Shown: positions 7,805 to 16,579 of the stretch, piece after piece
Layout: the number at the start of each line of letters is the position of its first letter
Numbering within the stretch: position 1 is the first letter of the stretch
Translations under genes and position numbers: made by a program
Source of the DNA: an uncultured Lachnospiraceae bacterium
GTDB lineage: Bacteria > Bacillota > Clostridia > Lachnospirales > Lachnospiraceae
DNA length: 44,379 bases
NCBI GenBank assembly: GCA_947626775.1
Contig: CANQTL010000028.1
Coordinates: 1 to 44,379 of the forward strand
Reading direction: 5' to 3'
Notes under the pieces: generated by a model
What the model saw: only the letters and a program-made list of their open reading frames with translations
Told to the model about the DNA's origin: nothing
The model's database searches: none

Positions 7805-9887
7805 TAAAGAGAAAGCGGCGGCTAACAGGAAGAAGGCGAAGGCCAAAAAGCGCCGCCTCAAGCAGCAGCTGAAGGCGGACAGAGCGAGACTCCGGGAGCA
7901 GAAACGCAGGGGCAGAGTGCTCGAGGAAGCCGTGAAGATGGAGGAGTCAGTCACGCTGAACGAGCAGGGCGGCGTGGAGCGGACCATCACGGTGGAGGAG
8001 AGTTATACCATCGCGGAAGACCCGAAGATGGCTGAAGAAGTCCGCGCACGGCGCCGGAAAAAGCAGATCACGACGGCGGCGGCAGCCGCGGCGGTGTTTG
8101 TGCTGGCGGGAGCGGGCGGCTTTTTCGGGCTGCACAGTTATCTGACGGCGCAGGCGGCGGAACAGGCGGCGGTCGAGGCCATGGTGCACACGCAGGCGGT
8201 GGAGATCACGGAGAATGTGATCACCCGCAAGCGCAAGGAGCGTCTGCAGCAGAACGCGGGCAAAGACACGGCAAAGGCGCTGACGGACGCATCCCGTCTG
8301 CTCATCGACGGCGTGCATGCAAGACCGCCCCAGATCGAGCTGACCGAGGAGAACGCAGAGGAGTTCGCCACCATCGAGAGCTGTCTGATCAATGCCAGGA
8401 CGGGCAGAGTGGATGTGACGATGTCCGCGCCGGGGCTTGCCGCCAGCGACGACGGCTATTACTATCTCTTCGAGGAAAAGACGTACGAGACGGGATTGGC
8501 TGACGACGAGTATCTGGCGGGGGAGTGGAAGGATGTGAACCTGACTTTTTCGGTAGATCTCAACTATAATTCCGCCAATTCCAGACTGTTTTCCAAGTTT
8601 GTCGTGGCCGTCAAGAAGGACGGCGAGTTCCTGCCGATCAGTAAGCCGCGCTATATCACGAATCCGGAAGCGCTCGCGAAGTGCAGTCTGCCGATCAACA
8701 CCTCGTCCAAGAAAGGGCTGCTGGTTGATCCGGAGAAGCTGCGGGGGTCGGAACTGGACGATCTCGGTGTGAAGCACGCGGCCTATAATATTATGCTCAG
8801 CAGAATACTGGGCGACACGAGCAACGCTTACTATCCGACTGTCTACTACACCTATAACGGCAGAAGCTACGCCTTTAACGGCCAGGTGATTGCGGAGTAT
8901 GACTATGTGTTCTCCACCCTGACGAACAAAGGAATCAGCATAACGGCGATTATCCTGAATGACATCCATCCGGGCTATATGGAGCTGATTCATCCGAAAG
9001 CGCGTTCCGGCGGCCGCGCTCCCTATTACGCCTTCAACGCGACGGACGAGGAGGGCACGGAGTATCTGGCGGCGATCGGTTCCTTCCTGGCGAACCGCTA
9101 TTCGGACGGGATCCACGGCCGGGTGTCAAGCTGGGTGATCGGCAATGAGATCAATGCCAGAAACGAATGGAATTATATAGAATATATGGACACGGCGGCC
9201 TATGTGGAGGAGTACGCGAAGGCGTTCCGCGTCTTTTACAATGCCATCCGCAGCGTGAACAGCAACGCGATTGTCTACATATCGCTGGATCAGCAGTGGG
9301 GCAGGAACCTGTACTCTACGGGCGGTTACGCCGGCAAGGATATTCTGGATGAGTTCAACCGCAATATCAGAGCCGGCGGCAATATCGACTGGGGCGTCGG
9401 CTACCACCCGTACAACTATCCGCTCACAAGCGCCAAGGCATGGAGCACCAGCGGCAAGGCCGGTTCCTATGTGCTGGACTCCGAGACGACGCCTGTCATC
9501 ACGATCAAGAATATCCATGTGTTGACGGATTATCTGCAGAAGGCGGAGTTCCTGACGGATTCCGGAGAAGTGCGGCATGTGACTCTGAGCGAGATGGGGT
9601 ATACTTCCAGCGCGGGGCAGGATCTGCAGGCGGCGTCCTTTGTGTACGCTTACAAGGTGATCGAATCGAATCAATATATAGACAATATGCTGTTCTCCCG
9701 CGAGACGGACGCGTCGGAGGAGGTCGCTCAGGGACTGGCGCTCGGCATCAACACGCTGGGCGGGGGTCAGAAGTCCATCTACAACGCGTTTAAGTATGTG
9801 GATACGGCGCAGTCGGCTAAATACACGGATTTTGCGCTGCGCGTGATCGGGGTAAACAGTTGGAGCGAAGTGATTTCAAAATATTAA
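7776..9887 (+). CDS. DUF5722 protein, membrane-anchored glycosidase-like
   Basis: A 703-residue protein with a very basic, Lys/Arg/Ala-rich N-terminal part of about 95 residues, one membrane segment near 97-116 (TTAAAAAAVFVLAGAGGFFG) and a large domain outside. The C-terminal part fits DUF5722, a family placed among TIM-barrel glycoside hydrolases. Two glutamates sit where such enzymes carry acid/base and nucleophile: E458 in IGNEINARN and E606 in LSEMGYTSS. The substrate is unknown. The charged N-terminus should be cytoplasmic and could bind nucleic acid or the membrane surface. It overlaps rarA by 29 bp, an odd pairing of a surface enzyme with a fork-repair ATPase. The gene ends 7 bp before a convergent gene. 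Confidence 0.75.
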   Translation: MKKRRKRVIDKEKAAANRKKAKAKKRRLKQQLKADRARLREQKRRGRVLEEAVKMEESVTLNEQGGVERTITVEESYTIAEDPKMAEEVRARRRKKQITTAAAAAAVFVLAGAGGFFGLHSYLTAQAAEQAAVEAMVHTQAVEITENVITRKRKERLQQNAGKDTAKALTDASRLLIDGVHARPPQIELTEENAEEFATIESCLINARTGRVDVTMSAPGLAASDDGYYYLFEEKTYETGLADDEYLAGEWKDVNLTFSVDLNYNSANSRLFSKFVVAVKKDGEFLPISKPRYITNPEALAKCSLPINTSSKKGLLVDPEKLRGSELDDLGVKHAAYNIMLSRILGDTSNAYYPTVYYTYNGRSYAFNGQVIAEYDYVFSTLTNKGISITAIILNDIHPGYMELIHPKARSGGRAPYYAFNATDEEGTEYLAAIGSFLANRYSDGIHGRVSSWVIGNEINARNEWNYIEYMDTAAYVEEYAKAFRVFYNAIRSVNSNAIVYISLDQQWGRNLYSTGGYAGKDILDEFNRNIRAGGNIDWGVGYHPYNYPLTSAKAWSTSGKAGSYVLDSETTPVITIKNIHVLTDYLQKAEFLTDSGEVRHVTLSEMGYTSSAGQDLQAASFVYAYKVIESNQYIDNMLFSRETDASEEVAQGLALGINTLGGGQKSIYNAFKYVDTAQSAKYTDFALRVIGVNSWSEVISKY

Positions 9888-9894
9888 GAAGAGT

Positions 9895-10410
9895 TTAGAA
9901 GAGCTGTCTGGTCAGATACTGGTAGATATCCTGGTTTTTCTTCTGCCAGTTTGCACAGATGGCGGAGGCAGTCTCTTCGTCGGGGACGGACAGGGTGATT
10001 TCCACCACTGTGACGTCCTTTTCTTTTGCCCTGAGATGCGCCTCATACTCGCCGGATACGGCTTTGTAGTAGTCGGACAGAATGGAGACTTCATTGCGCA
10101 TCTCCATTTCATTTGCGGAGAAAAAGCCGTCGATCTCCTCTTTGATGGAACTGTTGATGCGGTTCTGAAAATAGGAGAGCGTGGCACGGCCCTCGTCTGT
10201 GATCGCCAGGTGCGTGCGGTTGCGGTTGGACTTGGCGGTCACGAGCCCCGCGTCGATCAGTTCGGCGATTGCCTGCTGCAGAGTCAGAAAATTGGTGTAT
10301 TCCCGTTCCAGGATAAAATCGCCTATCTGCGCTTTGGTCAGCGGAAAATCAACGCGGTCCAGCATATAGAGAACAATCAGTTTGTATAGGGTCAACGGAT
10401 CCTGCGTCAT
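9895..10410 (-). CDS. DUF4364 family winged-helix protein
   Basis: A 171-residue protein of a family common in Clostridia. The N-terminal part reads like a winged helix-turn-helix (LTKAQIGDFILE, TNFLTLQQAIAELIDAGLV, then a basic wing ending THLAITDEGRATL), similar in layout to PadR-like regulators; the C-terminal part is alpha/beta. DNA or RNA binding is inferred. The ATG at 10410 has AGAAAGG upstream and lies inside the end of the preceding radical SAM gene, a 62-bp overlap. It is the last gene of a three-gene minus-strand operon. Confidence 0.78.
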   Translation of the reverse strand: MTQDPLTLYKLIVLYMLDRVDFPLTKAQIGDFILEREYTNFLTLQQAIAELIDAGLVTAKSNRNRTHLAITDEGRATLSYFQNRINSSIKEEIDGFFSANEMEMRNEVSILSDYYKAVSGEYEAHLRAKEKDVTVVEITLSVPDEETASAICANWQKKNQDIYQYLTRQLF

Positions 10411-11344
10411 GGAAAAGCCTTTCTTTGTACAGACGGCCCTGATAGGAGCCGCGTATCTTCATAGTGTGCTGTATCGTGTTGAGAACGTTGCGCTTGTCGG
10501 CGCTCCAGAGGGGAGCGAGCAGCAGTTCTTTCGGACCGTCGCCTGTCAGCCGGTGGACGACGATGTCCGGAGCGAGATGCTCCAGACAGTCGATGACGAG
10601 ATCCGTGTAGGCGGGCTGTGTCATCGGCTCATAGAGTCCCTGTTGGAAGAGCGTCTCCAGGTCGGTGCCGCGCAGGACATGCAGTAACTGCAGCTTGACG
10701 CCCCAGGTACGGATGTTATTGATATGAGCAATCGTAGATAACACATGTTCTCTTGTTTCACCCGGCAACCCCAGTATCACGTGCGTGACGACCTGTATCC
10801 GCGCCTGGCGCAACAGTGCGACACAATTGTCATAAATTTCCAGAGAATAACCGCGCCGTATGAATGCCGCGGTTTTTTCGTGTATCGTCTGGAGCCCCAG
10901 CTCGACCCAGACGAACTTGTCAGGAAATTTCTCACGCAGATTGACCAACATGGTCACTACATTTTCCGGCAGACAATCGGGTCTGGTCGCGATTGAGATG
11001 CCGGCCACGGAGGACTCCCGCAGCGCCTCCGTATAGACGGCGCGCAGATACGGCAGCGGACCGTAGGTGTTGGTGTAGGCCTGGAAGTAGGCGATATAGC
11101 GCTGCCCGGTGCGCTTGCCGCCGAACAGCGCCCTGCCCGCGTCGAGCTGGGCCCGGATATCGGGGTGCCGGCTGCGGCTGACGGCATAGTCGCCGCTGCC
11201 TCCGGCGCTGCAGAAGATACAGCCTCCCGTGCCGAGCGTTCCGTCCCGGTTGGGACATGTGAAACCGGCGTCGAGGGCGATCCGGTAGATTTTTTCGCCG
11301 CAGACCTCCTGCAGATAGTCGTTCAGTGAGCGGTAGCGCGGCAT
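10349..11344 (-). CDS. Radical SAM protein, YtqA/YhcC (TIGR01212) family
   Basis: The protein (331 residues) begins with the family signature RYRSLNDYLQEV and the [4Fe-4S] cysteines in FTCPNRDG and GGCIFCSAGGSG, followed by YFQAYTNTYGP, GISIATRPDCLP and WVELGLQTIH, all typical of the YtqA/YhcC group, which is related to the Elp3-type radical SAM enzymes. The exact reaction of this group is not established; RNA or small-molecule modification is plausible. The start codon lies one base after the malic enzyme stop, so it is in the same operon. The C-terminus overlaps the DUF4364 gene by 62 bp, so the last 20 residues may be a lineage-specific extension. Confidence 0.88.
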   Translation of the reverse strand: MPRYRSLNDYLQEVCGEKIYRIALDAGFTCPNRDGTLGTGGCIFCSAGGSGDYAVSRSRHPDIRAQLDAGRALFGGKRTGQRYIAYFQAYTNTYGPLPYLRAVYTEALRESSVAGISIATRPDCLPENVVTMLVNLREKFPDKFVWVELGLQTIHEKTAAFIRRGYSLEIYDNCVALLRQARIQVVTHVILGLPGETREHVLSTIAHINNIRTWGVKLQLLHVLRGTDLETLFQQGLYEPMTQPAYTDLVIDCLEHLAPDIVVHRLTGDGPKELLLAPLWSADKRNVLNTIQHTMKIRGSYQGRLYKERLFHDAGSVDPIQTDCSLYAGPR

Positions 11345-11345
11345 C

Positions 11346-12500
11346 TTAGCGCCTGATGTGCGCCTTGACCGCCTCGGCGACGGCGTCGGCGGTCTTGGGA
11401 TCGAACGCTTCCGGCATGATGTTGTCTTCGTTCAGTTCGCTCTCGGGTACGAGGTCGGCCAGAGCGAGCGCGGCGGCGAGTTTCATCTCCTCCGTGATCT
11501 GAGGCGCGCGGCCTTCCAGGGCTCCCCGGAAAATTCCCGGAAAAGCGACCACATTGTTGATCTGGTTCGGGAAGTCGGAGCGGCCGGTTCCGACGATCCT
11601 TGCACCGGCGGCTTTCGCCTCGTCGGGCATGATCTCCGGCACAGGGTTTGCCATGGCAAAGATGATGGCGTCTCTGTTCATGGAAGCGACCATATCACGC
11701 GTTACGGTATTCGGAGCGGAGACGCCGATGAAGATATCCGATTTCTTCATCGCGTCGGCGAGGGTGCCCATGATCTGTCTGGGGTTCGTGCATTCCGTCA
11801 TCTTCTGCATCACCGGATTGAGGTCGGTGCGCTGTTTATGAACCACGCCGCCACGGTTGCACATGATGATATCGGTAAAACCGTAGTTTAAGAGCAGCTT
11901 GGCGATCGCAACGCCCGCGGCGCCCGCGCCGTTTATAACGACCCGGCAGTCCTCTTTCTTCTTGCCGACGATCTTCAGCGCGTTGATTGTGCCGGCCAGA
12001 ACGACGATGGCGGTGCCGTGCTGATCGTCGTGGAACACGGGAATATCCAGCGTCTCCTTCAGGCGTTCCTCGATCTCAAAGCAGCGGGGAGCGCTGATGT
12101 CCTCCAGATTGATGCCGCCGAAGCCGGGGGCGAGCCAGGTCACGGCCCGTATGATCTCTTCGGTATCCTGGGTGTCCAGACAGATTGGGACGGCGTTGAC
12201 GCCGCCGAACTCTTTGAACAGAACCGCCTTTCCCTCCATAACCGGCATGGCGGCCTGCGGGCCTATGTTGCCGAGACCCAGAACTGCGCTGCCGTCGGAG
12301 ACAACCGCGATCGTGTTGGCCTTCCAGGTATAGGTGTAAGCGGCCTCGCGGTCTTTGGCGATCACCTTGCAGGGTTCGGCCACGCCGGGGGTGTAGGCGA
12401 GCGCGAGCGCTTCTCTGGTTTTAACCGGCGTTTTGGATACCGTTTCCAGCTTGCCCTGCCATTTTTCGTGTAATTCCAGTGCTTTTTCGTTTGTTGTCAT
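11346..12500 (-). CDS. NAD(P)-dependent malic enzyme
   Basis: Oxidatively decarboxylates malate to pyruvate, making NAD(P)H and linking C4 acids to central metabolism. The 384-residue short bacterial form is seen: the N-terminal catalytic tyrosine in LAYTPGVAEPC, the catalytic lysine region MEGKAVLFKEFGGVNAVPI, the metal-binding DDQHGTAIV, and a Rossmann motif in INGAGAAGVAIAKLL. Coenzyme preference cannot be read with confidence. GAGGT lies six bases before the ATG, and a promoter (TTGCAG-17-TATGAT) precedes it on the minus strand. It heads the operon with the radical SAM and DUF4364 genes; the metabolic link between these three is not evident. Confidence 0.93.
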   Translation of the reverse strand: MTTNEKALELHEKWQGKLETVSKTPVKTREALALAYTPGVAEPCKVIAKDREAAYTYTWKANTIAVVSDGSAVLGLGNIGPQAAMPVMEGKAVLFKEFGGVNAVPICLDTQDTEEIIRAVTWLAPGFGGINLEDISAPRCFEIEERLKETLDIPVFHDDQHGTAIVVLAGTINALKIVGKKKEDCRVVINGAGAAGVAIAKLLLNYGFTDIIMCNRGGVVHKQRTDLNPVMQKMTECTNPRQIMGTLADAMKKSDIFIGVSAPNTVTRDMVASMNRDAIIFAMANPVPEIMPDEAKAAGARIVGTGRSDFPNQINNVVAFPGIFRGALEGRAPQITEEMKLAAALALADLVPESELNEDNIMPEAFDPKTADAVAEAVKAHIRR

Positions 12501-12580
12501 GGGATACCTCGATTCCTTTATGATAAAGATTTTTTTGCGCGTCTGCGGACGACAGATATTCTTTTCGCCCTTGCTCCCCT

Positions 12581-12609
12581 ATCATATAATATTTGTAATT
12601 TCTCTGCAA
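12581..12609 (-). promoter_or_regulatory. Promoter of the malic enzyme operon
   Basis: On the minus strand TTGCAG (12609-12604) and TATGAT (12586-12581) are separated by 17 bp. This leaves a leader of about 75 nt before the malic enzyme ATG. Confidence 0.6.
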
Positions 12610-12677
12610 TAAATTTCTCGGGAGAAATAAAATGTCTTACTTGGTGAAAAAAGCTTTTCTTTTTAGGGAGAATAGTG

Positions 12678-12683
12678 TATAAT
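12678..12683 (+). promoter_or_regulatory. TATAAT box upstream of rho
   Basis: A perfect -10 hexamer lies 178 bp before the rho start. The -35 region at the right distance (TTTTCT, 12655-12660) is weak. If used, rho has an unusually long leader of about 170 nt, which fits known autoregulation of rho in other bacteria through its leader. Confidence 0.5.
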
Positions 12684-12714
12684 GCCCTATAGTAAAAGAG
12701 TCATTTCGGGTGGC

Positions 12715-12816
12715 ATGTCAGATATTAAATCCCTAGACGAAAGAACGTACACATTTATAGAAGCGATACAGCGGCCGGCTGCGATCTGCGCATCCGATTG
12801 GGAAGAAAATCATTGA
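12715..12816 (+). CDS. Possible small ORF in the rho leader
   Basis: An ATG-started frame of 33 codons ends 45 bp before the rho ATG. It begins MSDIKSLDERTYTFIEAI and ends ASDWEENH, a composition compatible with a real peptide. The ribosome binding site is poor (GGGTGG three bases upstream). E. coli also has a leader peptide before rho, but I see no sequence similarity to claim homology. It could be a regulatory upstream ORF or chance. Confidence 0.3.
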   Translation: MSDIKSLDERTYTFIEAIQRPAAICASDWEENH

Positions 12817-12861
12817 TAGAAAAAAATAGAGGACGATCTGAAAAAAATACGGGAGGAAGGT

Positions 12862-14202
12862 ATGAGAGAGAAGTATGAATCACTGGCGCTCGCCGATCTG
12901 AAGGCGATCGCAAAGAGCAGGGGCATCAAGGGAACTTCGACCATGAAGAAGTCGGAAGTCGTGGAGGCCATGCTGAAGGAGGACGAGAAAGACAGAGCGC
13001 AGGGCAAGGAAGTCGCGGTGAAGTCCGTCGTGCCTCCTAAGAGAGAGAACGGCGAAGAGTTCCCCGCAGAACTGGACAGCGGCATCACCGCCAGCGGTAT
13101 CCTGGAAGTGATGAGCGACGGCTTCGGGTTTATCCGCTGTGAGAATTATCTGCCCGGAGAGAACGACGTCTATGTGGCGCCCAGCCAGATACGCCGCTTC
13201 AGCCTGAAAACGGGAGATATTCTGGAGGGCAATACGAGGGTGAAGACGCAGAACGAGAAGTTCAGTGCGCTGCTCTATGTCAAGTCGATCAACGGGTATC
13301 CGCCGGAGATCGCGATGCGCAGGCCGAATTTTGAAGATCTGACGCCTATTTTCCCGAACGAGCGGCTGAAGCTGGAAGTGCCGGGAGCATCCGTGGCGAT
13401 GCGTATCATGGATCTGATGAGTCCGGTCGGCAAGGGACAGAGAGGTATGATCGTGTCGCCGCCGAAAGCGGGTAAGACTACCTTATTAAAAGAAGTCGCA
13501 AAATCCATCACGAAGACGGCGGCGGACGCGCATTTGATCATACTGCTGATCGACGAGCGCCCGGAGGAAGTGACGGATATTAAGGAAGCGATTGAAGGGC
13601 CTAATGTGGAAGTTATCTACTCGACTTTCGACGAACTGCCGGAGCATCACAAGAGAGTGTCGGAGATGGTAATTGAGCGCGCAAAGCGTCTCGTGGAACA
13701 CGGCAGGGACGTGGTGATTCTTTTGGACAGCATCACGCGGCTGACGAGAGCTTATAACCTGGTCGTACCGCCCAGCGGGCGTACGCTGTCTGGAGGTCTT
13801 GATCCTGCGGCGCTGCATATGCCTAAACGATTCTTCGGTGCGGCGCGCAATATGCGGGAGGGCGGCAGCCTGACGATTCTGGCTACGGCGCTGGTGGAGA
13901 CGGGCAGTAAGATGGACGACGTGGTCTATGAGGAGTTCAAGGGAACGGGCAACATGGAGATGGTGCTTGACCGCAAGCTGTCTGAGAAGAGAGTGTTCCC
14001 GGCGATCGATATCCCCAAGTCCAGCACGAGAAGAGAGGATCTTCTTCTGGCGCCTGACGAGCTGGAAGCCATCAATATCATCCGCAAGGCCCTGAACGGC
14101 ATGAAAGCAGATGAAGCGGTGGAGAAGGTGCTGGATATGTTCGCCAGGACCAAGAGCAATTTTGAGTTCGTCAATATGGTAAAGAAGATGAAATTTTTAT
14201 AA
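12862..14202 (+). CDS. rho: Transcription termination factor Rho
   Basis: Hexameric RNA-dependent ATPase that ends transcription and silences untranslated RNA. A Rho_N/SAP-like helix bundle ([17 protein letters not shown]) opens the protein. The RNA-binding cold-shock-like domain lies around residues 70-140 ([13 protein letters not shown]). The ATPase core has Walker [11 protein letters not shown] and the family signatures [13 protein letters not shown] and [12 protein letters not shown] charged insert of about 25 residues joins the N-terminal bundle and the RNA-binding domain. Length (446) is usual. GGGAGGAAGG precedes the ATG. As in Bacillus, rpmE follows directly, here with its own promoter. 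Confidence 0.96.
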   Translation: MREKYESLALADLKAIAKSRGIKGTSTMKKSEVVEAMLKEDEKDRAQGKEVAVKSVVPPKRENGEEFPAELDSGITASGILEVMSDGFGFIRCENYLPGENDVYVAPSQIRRFSLKTGDILEGNTRVKTQNEKFSALLYVKSINGYPPEIAMRRPNFEDLTPIFPNERLKLEVPGASVAMRIMDLMSPVGKGQRGMIVSPPKAGKTTLLKEVAKSITKTAADAHLIILLIDERPEEVTDIKEAIEGPNVEVIYSTFDELPEHHKRVSEMVIERAKRLVEHGRDVVILLDSITRLTRAYNLVVPPSGRTLSGGLDPAALHMPKRFFGAARNMREGGSLTILATALVETGSKMDDVVYEEFKGTGNMEMVLDRKLSEKRVFPAIDIPKSSTRREDLLLAPDELEAINIIRKALNGMKADEAVEKVLDMFARTKSNFEFVNMVKKMKFL

Positions 14203-14209
14203 AAAAGGC

Positions 14210-14238
14210 TTGCGCCCGGGGTATTCCTATGCTACAAT
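14210..14238 (+). promoter_or_regulatory. Promoter of rpmE
   Basis: TTGCGC (14210-14215), 17-bp spacer, TACAAT (14233-14238). It starts 8 bp after the rho stop codon and leaves a leader of about 80 nt before the rpmE ATG. The -35 hexamer is the same as that of the second rarA promoter. Confidence 0.65.
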
Positions 14239-14327
14239 GTAAAAGCTGTCGGTTTACGGCGGCATGGGATGAGAAGAGTACGGCGGCAACGTCTATTTAC
14301 TTTAGTGTTTAAGAAGAGGTGAAAGAG

Positions 14328-14534
14328 ATGAAAGAAGGAATCCATCCTGAATATTACCAGGCAACCGTGACCTGTAACTGCGGCAATACATTTGTGACGG
14401 GATCGACGAAACCGGAGCTTCACGTCGAGGTATGTTCCAAGTGCCATTCGTTCTATACGGGACAGCAGAAAGCGGCGCAGGCTCGCGGGCGTATTGATAA
14501 GTTCAACAGGAAGTACGGTGTGGAAAGCAAATAA
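14328..14534 (+). CDS. rpmE: 50S ribosomal protein L31
   Basis: A 68-residue L31 of the zinc-containing (C+) type: cysteines in TCNCGNTF and [10 protein letters not shown] are the expected four-Cys set, so it is the zinc-dependent form. The conserved start KEGIHPEY and the C-terminal [11 protein letters not shown] are present. I chose the ATG at 14328, seven bases after GAGGTG, instead of an in-frame GTG at 14319 that would lie inside the ribosome binding site. A strong terminator follows the stop. Confidence 0.96.
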   Translation: MKEGIHPEYYQATVTCNCGNTFVTGSTKPELHVEVCSKCHSFYTGQQKAAQARGRIDKFNRKYGVESK

Positions 14535-14543
14535 GTTTTGTAC

Positions 14544-14577
14544 AAAAAGGTTGAGGTGCACACCTCAGCCTTTTTTT
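14544..14577 (+). terminator. Rho-independent terminator after rpmE
   Basis: GGTTGAGGTG pairs with CACCTCAGCC (one G-T wobble) around a two-base loop, preceded by five A and followed by seven T. It ends the rpmE transcript just after the stop codon and could work in both directions. Confidence 0.9.
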
Positions 14578-14590
14578 ACGGTGCGTTTGG

Positions 14591-14620
14591 CGGCAATGAG
14601 CAGGCTGACAAACGGGCTTG
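14591..14620. repeat. Partial copy of a dispersed repeat
   Basis: GGCAATGAGCAGGCTGACA matches GGCAATGAGCCAAGCTGACA of the element at 26411-26529 except for one missing and one changed base. Here it lacks the hairpins of the longer copy and continues directly into the ribosome binding site of the DUF1385 gene. Confidence 0.5.
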
Positions 14621-14630
14621 AGGAGTGCAT

Positions 14631-15680
14631 ATGGGAAAAAAGAAGATGAAATATTCCGGCATAGGAGGGCAGGCGGTTCTCGAGGGCGTTATGATGAAGA
14701 ATAAGGACCAGTATGCCGTAGCCGTCAGAAAGCCGGACGGAGAGATCGAAGTCGAGGTGGAGCACTATACCGGCGTCGCCGACGGAAGCAGGGTGCTGAA
14801 TCTGCCGTTTATCCGCGGTATTTTTCAGTTTGTGGATTCTTTGATCCTGGGAATGAGAAGCCTGAACTATTCGGCGTCTTTCTATGAAGAGGAGCCGAAC
14901 GAAGGACAGGAGGGGAAAGCTGCGGGCGTCGCGTCTTCTAAGAACGGCGGGTTCAAAGATAAGGCGGACAAGGCGCTCGGAGCGGTGGTCACAGTGGTGT
15001 CGTTTGCGCTCGCCATCGGCATCTTTATGGTGCTGCCCTATCTGATCACGTCTCTCTTTGAGGACTATATCAGAAGCGCGTCCTTCCTGGCGATTATTGA
15101 GGGTGCGCTGCGCATTTTGATTTTTGTCTGCTATGTGCTGAGCATCTCGCTGATGAAGGATATCCGGAGACTCTACTGCTATCACGGAGCGGAGCACAAG
15201 TGCATCAGCTGTATCGAAAAGGGACGTCCGCTGACGGTGAAGAATGTTATGAAGAGCTCCAAGCAGCACAAACGCTGCGGCACGAGTTTCTTACTGTTTG
15301 TCATGCTGGTGAGCGTGGTGCTGTTCTTCTTCATTCGGGTGGAAAATCCGGTGTACCGCGTGCTTCTCCGCATCGCCCTGATTCCGGTGATCGCGGGAAT
15401 CTCCTATGAAATTATTCGGCTGGCGGGCCGCAGCAACAATCTCCTGGTGCGGATTATCTCGGCGCCCGGCATGTGGATGCAGAAGCTGACGACCAGAGAG
15501 CCGGACGAGAGCATGGTGGAGGTGGCTATTGCCGCAGTGGAGGCTGTCTTTGACTGGAAAGCGTATCTGTACGAGGCTTTCGGCTATGAGGTGGACGATT
15601 CCTGGCTGCGGGACGACGATGAGCCGTATGCGGAGGACGACGAGGAAGATGAAAATGGCGTCTCCGGCGAATCTCTCTGA
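14631..15680 (+). CDS. DUF1385 membrane protein
   Basis: A 349-residue protein with the DUF1385 signature near its start (YSGIGGQAVLEGVMMKN) and the conserved YHGAEHKCISC around residue 185. Several hydrophobic segments are visible at about 120-145, 155-175, 215-235 and 240-260, so it is an integral membrane protein. A very acidic C-terminal tail (DDDEPYAEDDEEDE) ends it. The function of the family is unknown, but it almost always sits between rpmE and prmC-prfA in Clostridia, as here. The ATG at 14631 follows GAGGAG by five bases; a GTG two codons earlier lies inside that site. Confidence 0.9.
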   Translation: MGKKKMKYSGIGGQAVLEGVMMKNKDQYAVAVRKPDGEIEVEVEHYTGVADGSRVLNLPFIRGIFQFVDSLILGMRSLNYSASFYEEEPNEGQEGKAAGVASSKNGGFKDKADKALGAVVTVVSFALAIGIFMVLPYLITSLFEDYIRSASFLAIIEGALRILIFVCYVLSISLMKDIRRLYCYHGAEHKCISCIEKGRPLTVKNVMKSSKQHKRCGTSFLLFVMLVSVVLFFFIRVENPVYRVLLRIALIPVIAGISYEIIRLAGRSNNLLVRIISAPGMWMQKLTTREPDESMVEVAIAAVEAVFDWKAYLYEAFGYEVDDSWLRDDDEPYAEDDEEDENGVSGESL

Positions 15681-15700
15681 ACCGACTGCGGGGATAACGT

Positions 15701-16579
15701 ATGCTATATGATGAGAAATTAACCTATGCCGGACTCTGTCAGGCAGGGACCGAAGAACTGAGGGCGGCGGACGTCGCAGAGGCGGAGACGGACGCCAGGC
15801 TGCTGCTTGAGTGGTGTCTGGGAACGGACCGCAATACGCTGCTTGCCCACGGGGACCGGAGCGTATCCGAGGCGGAGTACAGACGGTACAGGGACTGCAT
15901 TGACAGGCGCAGGACGCATGTGCCGCTGCAGTACATTACGGGGGAGCAGGATTTTATGGGCCTGACTTTCACGGTTAATGAGCACGTTCTGATTCCCAGG
16001 CAGGACACGGAGATACTCGTGGAGGAAGCGATGCGGCATCTGCATGACGGTATGCGGCTGTTGGATATGTGTACCGGGTCGGGCTGTATCCTGCTGAGTC
16101 TTATGCATTATTCCAACGACTGTACGGGCGTGGGCGTGGATTTATCAGAGGAGGCGCTGGAGGTCGCTCGGATCAATGCGGAGCGGATCCTGGGCGTCAG
16201 GGCTTTGGAGACGTCCCGCATCTTGCTGCAGCGGGGGGATCTCTTTGCGGGACTGGACGAGAGAGATAAGTTTGATATGATCGTCGCCAATCCGCCCTAT
16301 ATCAAAACGGATGTTATTGAGACTCTTATGCCGGAGGTGCGGGAACATGAACCGATTCTGGCGCTGGACGGACACGAGGACGGACTGTTTTTTTACCGCC
16401 GTATCGCCGCACAGGCGGGCAGATTCCTGCAGGGCGGCGGTATGCTTTTTGTGGAGATCGGGTATGATCAGGGAGAAAGCGTCCGCCTGCTGATGGAGGA
16501 GGCCGGTTACAGGGAGATCGAAGTCATCAGAGATTACGCGGGTCTGGACAGAGTTGTGTGCGGAGGAAAACATGTTTGA
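15701..16579 (+). CDS. prmC: Release factor glutamine methyltransferase
   Basis: PrmC methylates the glutamine of the GGQ motif in peptide chain release factors. The SAM-binding motif is in [15 protein letters not shown], the catalytic NPPY is in [11 protein letters not shown], and the N-terminal domain carries the family's helical substrate-binding region ending [13 protein letters not shown]. Length (292) is normal. It overlaps the prfA gene, its substrate, by 8 bp, an arrangement conserved in many Firmicutes. Confidence 0.95.
   Translation: MLYDEKLTYAGLCQAGTEELRAADVAEAETDARLLLEWCLGTDRNTLLAHGDRSVSEAEYRRYRDCIDRRRTHVPLQYITGEQDFMGLTFTVNEHVLIPRQDTEILVEEAMRHLHDGMRLLDMCTGSGCILLSLMHYSNDCTGVGVDLSEEALEVARINAERILGVRALETSRILLQRGDLFAGLDERDKFDMIVANPPYIKTDVIETLMPEVREHEPILALDGHEDGLFFYRRIAAQAGRFLQGGGMLFVEIGYDQGESVRLLMEEAGYREIEVIRDYAGLDRVVCGGKHV

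Noticed and set aside
6953..7990. Long minus-strand frame opposite rarA and the DUF5722 gene
   Set aside because: Shadow frame; rarA motifs are intact on the plus strand and the minus translation has no recognisable domain.
12601..12861. tRNA or known riboswitch in the rho upstream region
   Set aside because: No cloverleaf, no known aptamer core; only a promoter box and a small ORF can be supported.
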